Source of the DNA: an uncultured Lachnospiraceae bacterium
GTDB lineage: Bacteria; Bacillota; Clostridia; Lachnospirales; Lachnospiraceae
DNA: 64,000 bases
Assembly: GCA_947363565.1 (NCBI GenBank)
Contig: CANAPP010000002.1
Coordinates: forward strand, 61,523 to 125,522
Direction: 5' to 3'
The notes under the pieces: model-generated
What the model was told of the DNA's origin: nothing
Seen by the model: the letters and a program-made list of their open reading frames with translations, nothing else
Databases searched by the model: none
Made by a program: the position numbers and the translations under genes
Part shown: positions 59,783 to 64,000 of the stretch, piece by piece
How the letters are laid out: each line of letters opens with the position of its first letter
How positions within the stretch are numbered: position 1 is the first letter of the stretch

Positions 59783-62700
59783 ATGGAAAAAATCTTGAAA
59801 CGGTTACTGACAGCGATTCTTGCTATAGCGACCGTAGTTACAACCTTGCCTGTCACGCAGGTACATGCCGCAGAAAACAACTCAAAAGCAATCTTCGCAA
59901 ACACAACCGAAGAAGATGTCCTGAAAGCGGCAGAATCCGGTCTGGGAGTTCCCTATGTCTGGGGCGGCACAACTACCAGCGGCTGGGATTGCTCCGGCTA
60001 TGTTACATGGGTAGGACGTAAGCTGGGTGTGGATATGGGGCGTAATACAAATGATATTGCAAGCTATTGTGCTGATTCTATCGTTACTTCCGGCAGCAGC
60101 GACACAGAGTTTAACAATGATTTCCGTACAGGAAAGATTAAACCAGCGGATATTGTTGTATTTTTCAATAGCTCTGGCAACACGGTTCATGCTGCGATTG
60201 TCGGCAGGAATCAGACTATCTATCATGCATGGTACGAGGGTGTCGGAACTATCAATAATCGTTTTGACACTGTATGGGGTGTCAACGGCGGTCATGGGAA
60301 AGTCTATGCAAGCTATAGGATTTATCGGGGTGTAGAGGATAAAGGCAAAGCAAAGATTCAGAAATCTTCGGACAATACCATAATAACTAACAGCAATGAT
60401 TGTTATTCTCTCTCTGGTGCGACCTATGGGGTATATTCTGATAAAGGCTGTACGAAATCCGCTGCTACTCTCACTACAGACGAAAACGGCAATACAAATA
60501 CCGTTGAATTACGAGCCGGAACATATTATGTGAAAGAGACAAAAGCTCCAAAAGGATTCCAGCTTGATAAGACCGTCCATACCCTTACAGTTAAAGCAGG
60601 TGAGACTACTACCTTAAAGGTCAGTGATACACCAAAAGTTACAAACACACAGATTGAGCTTTTCAAGCTGGATATGGATACTTCAAAAGGCACGCCACAA
60701 GGAAACGCTGCCTTAGAGGGTGCGGAGTTTGTCTGGAAATATTATGACGGATATTATACCAGAGACAATCTCCCATCAGCACCGGCACGCACATGGGCGA
60801 CACGGACAAAAGCGGAGAAAGGCAGCGACGGCATAACCCACTATATCACACGGTTAGCGGATTCCTACAAAGTTTCCGGCGACAGTTTTTATACGCAAAA
60901 TGACTCTATCTGTCTGCCGCTTGGCACAATCACGGTAGAAGAAAAAGCTGCTCCGAAAGGCTACCTGCTGGACGGTGCATATTTGCAGGTAAATGGTACT
61001 TCCGAACGGGTGACAGGCGCATATGCGGCACAGATAAGGGAGAATGGGGAGCTTGCGACACTAAGCGGCGGCAACCGTTATTCCGTGGCGGACAAGGTTA
61101 TCCGTGGCGGCGTGAAAATTCAGAAACGAGACCTCGAAACAAAAGATACGAAACCACAGGGCGGCGCAACTTTCAGAGATACAGCCTTTGCCATCATTTC
61201 CCTGAATGACAATCCTGTGTTGGTTGACGGTAAATTATATCAGAAGAATGAAGTGGTAAAGACAATCCATACAGGGATTGACGGTATCGCCGCAACTGCC
61301 GCCGACGCACTCCCTTACGGTCATTACAGGCTTGAGGAAACAACGCCGCCGGAGGGGTATCTGATAGACGGTGCGGTTTCCCGTGAGTTTAACATTGTAA
61401 ATAATGGGGAAATGGTAGATTTGACATCAGTGGAACAATCTATTTACAACCAGATAAAGCGAGGGGATATTGAGGGCGTGAAAATCGGTTCTGGCACACA
61501 TCAGCGGCTTTCCGACGTGCCGTTTAAAATCACAAGCAAAACTACAGGGGAAAGTCATAGGATTGTAACCGATAAAAACGGTCAGTTCTCTACTGCCGCT
61601 GACTGGACTTCCCACAAGAAAAATACCAATGCCGGAAAATCCAGCGAGGACGGTATCTGGTTCGGAACGTCAGAGCCGGACGGCAGCAAAGGTGCGCTGC
61701 CCTATGATACATACGAGATAGAGGAACTCCGCTGTGATTCCAACAAAGGATTGACGCTGATTCCAGCCTTTGATGTGGTGGTATCCAGAAATAAGGTTGT
61801 AATTGACTTGGGAACGCTGACCGACGAATACGAGCCGGAGCTTTCGATTCACACAACCGCTGCGAATAAAGCTACCGGGGAGAAATCCATCATTGCAGGT
61901 AAGAATGTGACGATTGTTGATACGGTTTCTTTGGACGGATTAAAGAAAGGCACAAAATACCAGCTCAAAGGCTGGGAAATGGTGAAATCGGAAAATACGG
62001 AACTTCTGATTGACGGAAAGCCTGTGGAAAATGACCTCACATTTACCGCAAAGGATTCAGAAATGGAAATGCAGCTTTTCTTTACCTTTAATGCCAGTGA
62101 GCTTGCAGGAAAGGAGCTTGTTACCTTTGAGGAACTATACGACGTGACGAATCCTGACGAGCCAGTTAAAGTGGCAGAACATAAAGACATTGAGAATGAC
62201 AGACAGACCGTGACGATTACAGAGCGCATTATCACCATGCACACCAACGCCGCCGATAAAGCTACAGGAGAAAAGACAATCGACGCTGGCGAGGAAGTAA
62301 CGATTGTAGATACTGTTACTTTAGATGGCATAGAAAGAGGTGTGAAATATCAATTGAAAGGCTGGGAGATGGTAAAGTCTGAAAATGCAGAGCTTATTAT
62401 CAATGGCAAACATGTGGAAAACGACCTTACGTTCACCGCTACGGACAGCACAATGGAGATTCAGATTGCCTTTACATTCAATGCCAGCGAGCTTGCCGGA
62501 AAAGAGCTGGTGACCTTTGAGGAATTGTACGACGTGACGAACCCTGACAAGCCTATCAAAGTAGCGGAACATAAGGACATTGAGGATAAAGGGCAGACAG
62601 TGACAATCACAGGAAATCCCGATGAACCGACCACGCCAGAATCCGGCACACCGACAGGCAAAGGCAATCCACCGAAAACAGGTGACGCGACAAATCTTGC

Positions 62701-62791
62701 GCTCCTGTTTATCCTGCTTATCTTATCCGCTGCCGGACTGGTATTTACGGCATACAGGAAATACCGCAGCATGAAAGCAAGTCATAATTAA
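59783..62791 (+). CDS. Cell-wall-anchored protein: NlpC/P60 domain, SpaA-type domains, two VaFE repeats, PPKTG sorting signal
   Basis: LGVPYVWGGTTTSGWDCSGYVTWVGRKLGV; GTYYVKETKAPKGFQLD; TFEELYDVTNPDEPVKVAEHKDI twice; NPPKTGDATNLALLFILLILSAAGLVFTAYRKYR. Confidence 0.9.
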   Translation: MEKILKRLLTAILAIATVVTTLPVTQVHAAENNSKAIFANTTEEDVLKAAESGLGVPYVWGGTTTSGWDCSGYVTWVGRKLGVDMGRNTNDIASYCADSIVTSGSSDTEFNNDFRTGKIKPADIVVFFNSSGNTVHAAIVGRNQTIYHAWYEGVGTINNRFDTVWGVNGGHGKVYASYRIYRGVEDKGKAKIQKSSDNTIITNSNDCYSLSGATYGVYSDKGCTKSAATLTTDENGNTNTVELRAGTYYVKETKAPKGFQLDKTVHTLTVKAGETTTLKVSDTPKVTNTQIELFKLDMDTSKGTPQGNAALEGAEFVWKYYDGYYTRDNLPSAPARTWATRTKAEKGSDGITHYITRLADSYKVSGDSFYTQNDSICLPLGTITVEEKAAPKGYLLDGAYLQVNGTSERVTGAYAAQIRENGELATLSGGNRYSVADKVIRGGVKIQKRDLETKDTKPQGGATFRDTAFAIISLNDNPVLVDGKLYQKNEVVKTIHTGIDGIAATAADALPYGHYRLEETTPPEGYLIDGAVSREFNIVNNGEMVDLTSVEQSIYNQIKRGDIEGVKIGSGTHQRLSDVPFKITSKTTGESHRIVTDKNGQFSTAADWTSHKKNTNAGKSSEDGIWFGTSEPDGSKGALPYDTYEIEELRCDSNKGLTLIPAFDVVVSRNKVVIDLGTLTDEYEPELSIHTTAANKATGEKSIIAGKNVTIVDTVSLDGLKKGTKYQLKGWEMVKSENTELLIDGKPVENDLTFTAKDSEMEMQLFFTFNASELAGKELVTFEELYDVTNPDEPVKVAEHKDIENDRQTVTITERIITMHTNAADKATGEKTIDAGEEVTIVDTVTLDGIERGVKYQLKGWEMVKSENAELIINGKHVENDLTFTATDSTMEIQIAFTFNASELAGKELVTFEELYDVTNPDKPIKVAEHKDIEDKGQTVTITGNPDEPTTPESGTPTGKGNPPKTGDATNLALLFILLILSAAGLVFTAYRKYRSMKASHN

Positions 62792-62809
62792 TACAGGAGG
62801 AATCAGCAT

Positions 62810-62839
62810 ATGAAGTTTTGTTCCCGTTCGCCGCCTTGA
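62810..62839 (+). other. Possible 9-aa leader peptide ORF (MKFCSRSPP)
   Basis: ATGAAGTTTTGTTCCCGTTCGCCGCCTTGA preceded by AGGAGG at proper spacing. Confidence 0.35.
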
Positions 62840-62896
62840 AAATATACAGTTATATGAGACATACGAGACATACAAACTGTTTCTTTTCAGTCAATC

Positions 62897-62960
62897 ATCT
62901 TTTTGATTGGCTGGGAAAAACAGTACACTAGGGGTTTGGGGAGTGTAGCTCCCCATATGG
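62897..62960 (+). other. Two adjacent hairpins ahead of the DUF961 genes
   Basis: CAGTCAATC-ATCTTTTT-GATTGGCTG and GGGGAG-TGTAG-CTCCCC. Confidence 0.5.
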
Positions 62961-62995
62961 AAACATAAAAAATAGAAAGAAAGAGGTAAATGAAT

Positions 62996-63310
62996 ATGGA
63001 ATTAAAGCATGTTATCCCGAACATGGAAAAGACTTTCGGGAATCTAGAATTTGCAGGTGAGAATAAGGTAGAACAGCGGAGAATTAATGGGCGTATGGCT
63101 GTGATTTCCCGTAGCTACAACCTGTATTCGGACGTACAGAGAGCCGACGACATTATTGTGGTGCTGCCTGCTGCTGCCGGGGAGAAGAATTTCGAGGTTG
63201 AGGAAAAAGTACGGCTTATCAATCCGAAGATTACCGCAGAGGGTTACAAAATCGGCAGCCGTGGGTTCACAAACTATATCCTGTCTGCTGACGATATGGT
63301 GAAAGCGTAA
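62996..63310 (+). CDS. DUF961 (YdcP-like / Tn916 Orf23-like) protein
   Basis: MELKHVIPNMEKTFGNLEFAGE...GFTNYILSADDMVKA. Confidence 0.85.
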   Translation: MELKHVIPNMEKTFGNLEFAGENKVEQRRINGRMAVISRSYNLYSDVQRADDIIVVLPAAAGEKNFEVEEKVRLINPKITAEGYKIGSRGFTNYILSADDMVKA

Positions 63311-63327
63311 GGAGGTATCAGAGATTT

Positions 63328-63726
63328 ATGAGATTAGCAAATGGAATTATTATAGACAAGGAAAAGACATTTGGGCTACTTAAATTCTCCGCATTGCGGC
63401 GTGAAGTGCATAAGCAGAATGAGGACGGAACGGTTTCTGAAGAAATCAAGGAACGCACCTACGATTTGAAGTCCAGAGGACAGGGGCGCATGATACAGGT
63501 GAGTATTCCGGCTGCCGTGCCGTTAAAGGAGTTTGATTATAATGCGGAGGTGGAGATTATCAATCCTGTAGCGGATACGGTGGCGACGGCTACGTTTCAG
63601 GGGGCAGACGTGGACTGGTATATCAAAGCAGAGGATATTGTCTTGAAGAATAAAGACGGACACTCAAGGGAAAATTTACAGAATCATAATCCGCATGAAA
63701 AAAAGGAAATTAAGAATCATAAATAA
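63328..63726 (+). CDS. DUF961 (Tn916 Orf22-like) protein
   Basis: MRLANGIIIDKEKTFGLLKFSALRREVHKQNEDGTVSEEIKERTYDLKSRGQGRMIQVSIPA. Confidence 0.85.
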   Translation: MRLANGIIIDKEKTFGLLKFSALRREVHKQNEDGTVSEEIKERTYDLKSRGQGRMIQVSIPAAVPLKEFDYNAEVEIINPVADTVATATFQGADVDWYIKAEDIVLKNKDGHSRENLQNHNPHEKKEIKNHK

Positions 63727-63794
63727 GCATTGCCTATACGATAATATTCTGATAAAATCAGGATAAAATAAATAAAAAAGGAGTGCTTAGATTA

Positions 63795-64000
63795 TGATAC
63801 AAATTCGCCCCGTTTCTGACCTTAGAAATAAATTTCCGGAAATTGAGACTATCGTAAATAGCGGAAAACCTGTTTATCTTACAAAGAATGGCTACGGAGT
63901 TATGGTAGTTTTGAGCTTGGAGGAATACGCAAATCTGACAGACAGTATAGAGATGAAACTTGACGAAGCCGACAGACAGGCGGCAATGACGGAAGAAAGG
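63795..64000 (+). CDS. Phd/YefM-like antitoxin, runs off window end
   Basis: MIQIRPVSDLRNKFPEIETIVNSGKPVYLTKNGYGVMVVLSLEEYANL with AAGGAG ribosome-binding site. Confidence 0.8.

Larger units (their letters stand above)
59577..64000 (+). mobile_element. Left portion of a probable Tn916-like integrative and conjugative element, truncated by window end
   Basis: Interrupted cotJC at left boundary, then VaFE surface protein, two DUF961 (Orf23/Orf22-like) proteins and antitoxin-like gene. Confidence 0.65.

Overview
Bacterial chromosome window, gene-dense and mostly core genome. Gene content and order look like a Firmicutes/Lachnospiraceae-type organism (inference from products only). Core blocks: pheA-like; rqcH; yicC-gmk-rpoZ-rimO-pgsA-cinA; a NifU-like/GGGtGRT pair; ilvN-ilvC; rpsT; a split ThrE exporter; a Sir2-like protein; gltX; a UvrD-like helicase; a Y-family polymerase with a YolD-like partner; a two-domain polyphosphate:AMP phosphotransferase; dgt-dnaG-rpoD-trmK-nif3; HtrA; two tRNAs. 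Accessory signal is concentrated at 41-64 kb: a hybrid sensor kinase; a lantibiotic-immunity-type ABC operon with an XRE regulator and its own two-component system; a FtsX-type ABC exporter with a LytTR/GHKL system; a decayed IS256-family transposase; and a cotJC gene truncated at about 59.57 kb by what looks like the left end of a Tn916-like integrative element (NlpC/P60-SpaA-VaFE surface protein, two DUF961 proteins, a Phd/YefM-like antitoxin running off the window). The most unusual non-coding signal is a ~98-bp element with inverted terminal repeats, present twice in opposite orientations (17.07-17.17 kb and 49.99-50.09 kb), ~96% identical by eye, each copy keeping an open 25-residue frame (PHNISLSELKRRRYMLREFCILQHP). 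Other notable signals are a shared promoter-motif set linking the two-component system to the lantibiotic-type ABC operon, a structured spacer between the NifU-like and GGGtGRT genes, and a GNAT-TM-DUF3298-like fusion. All calls are from reading sequence and supplied translations; no searches were run.
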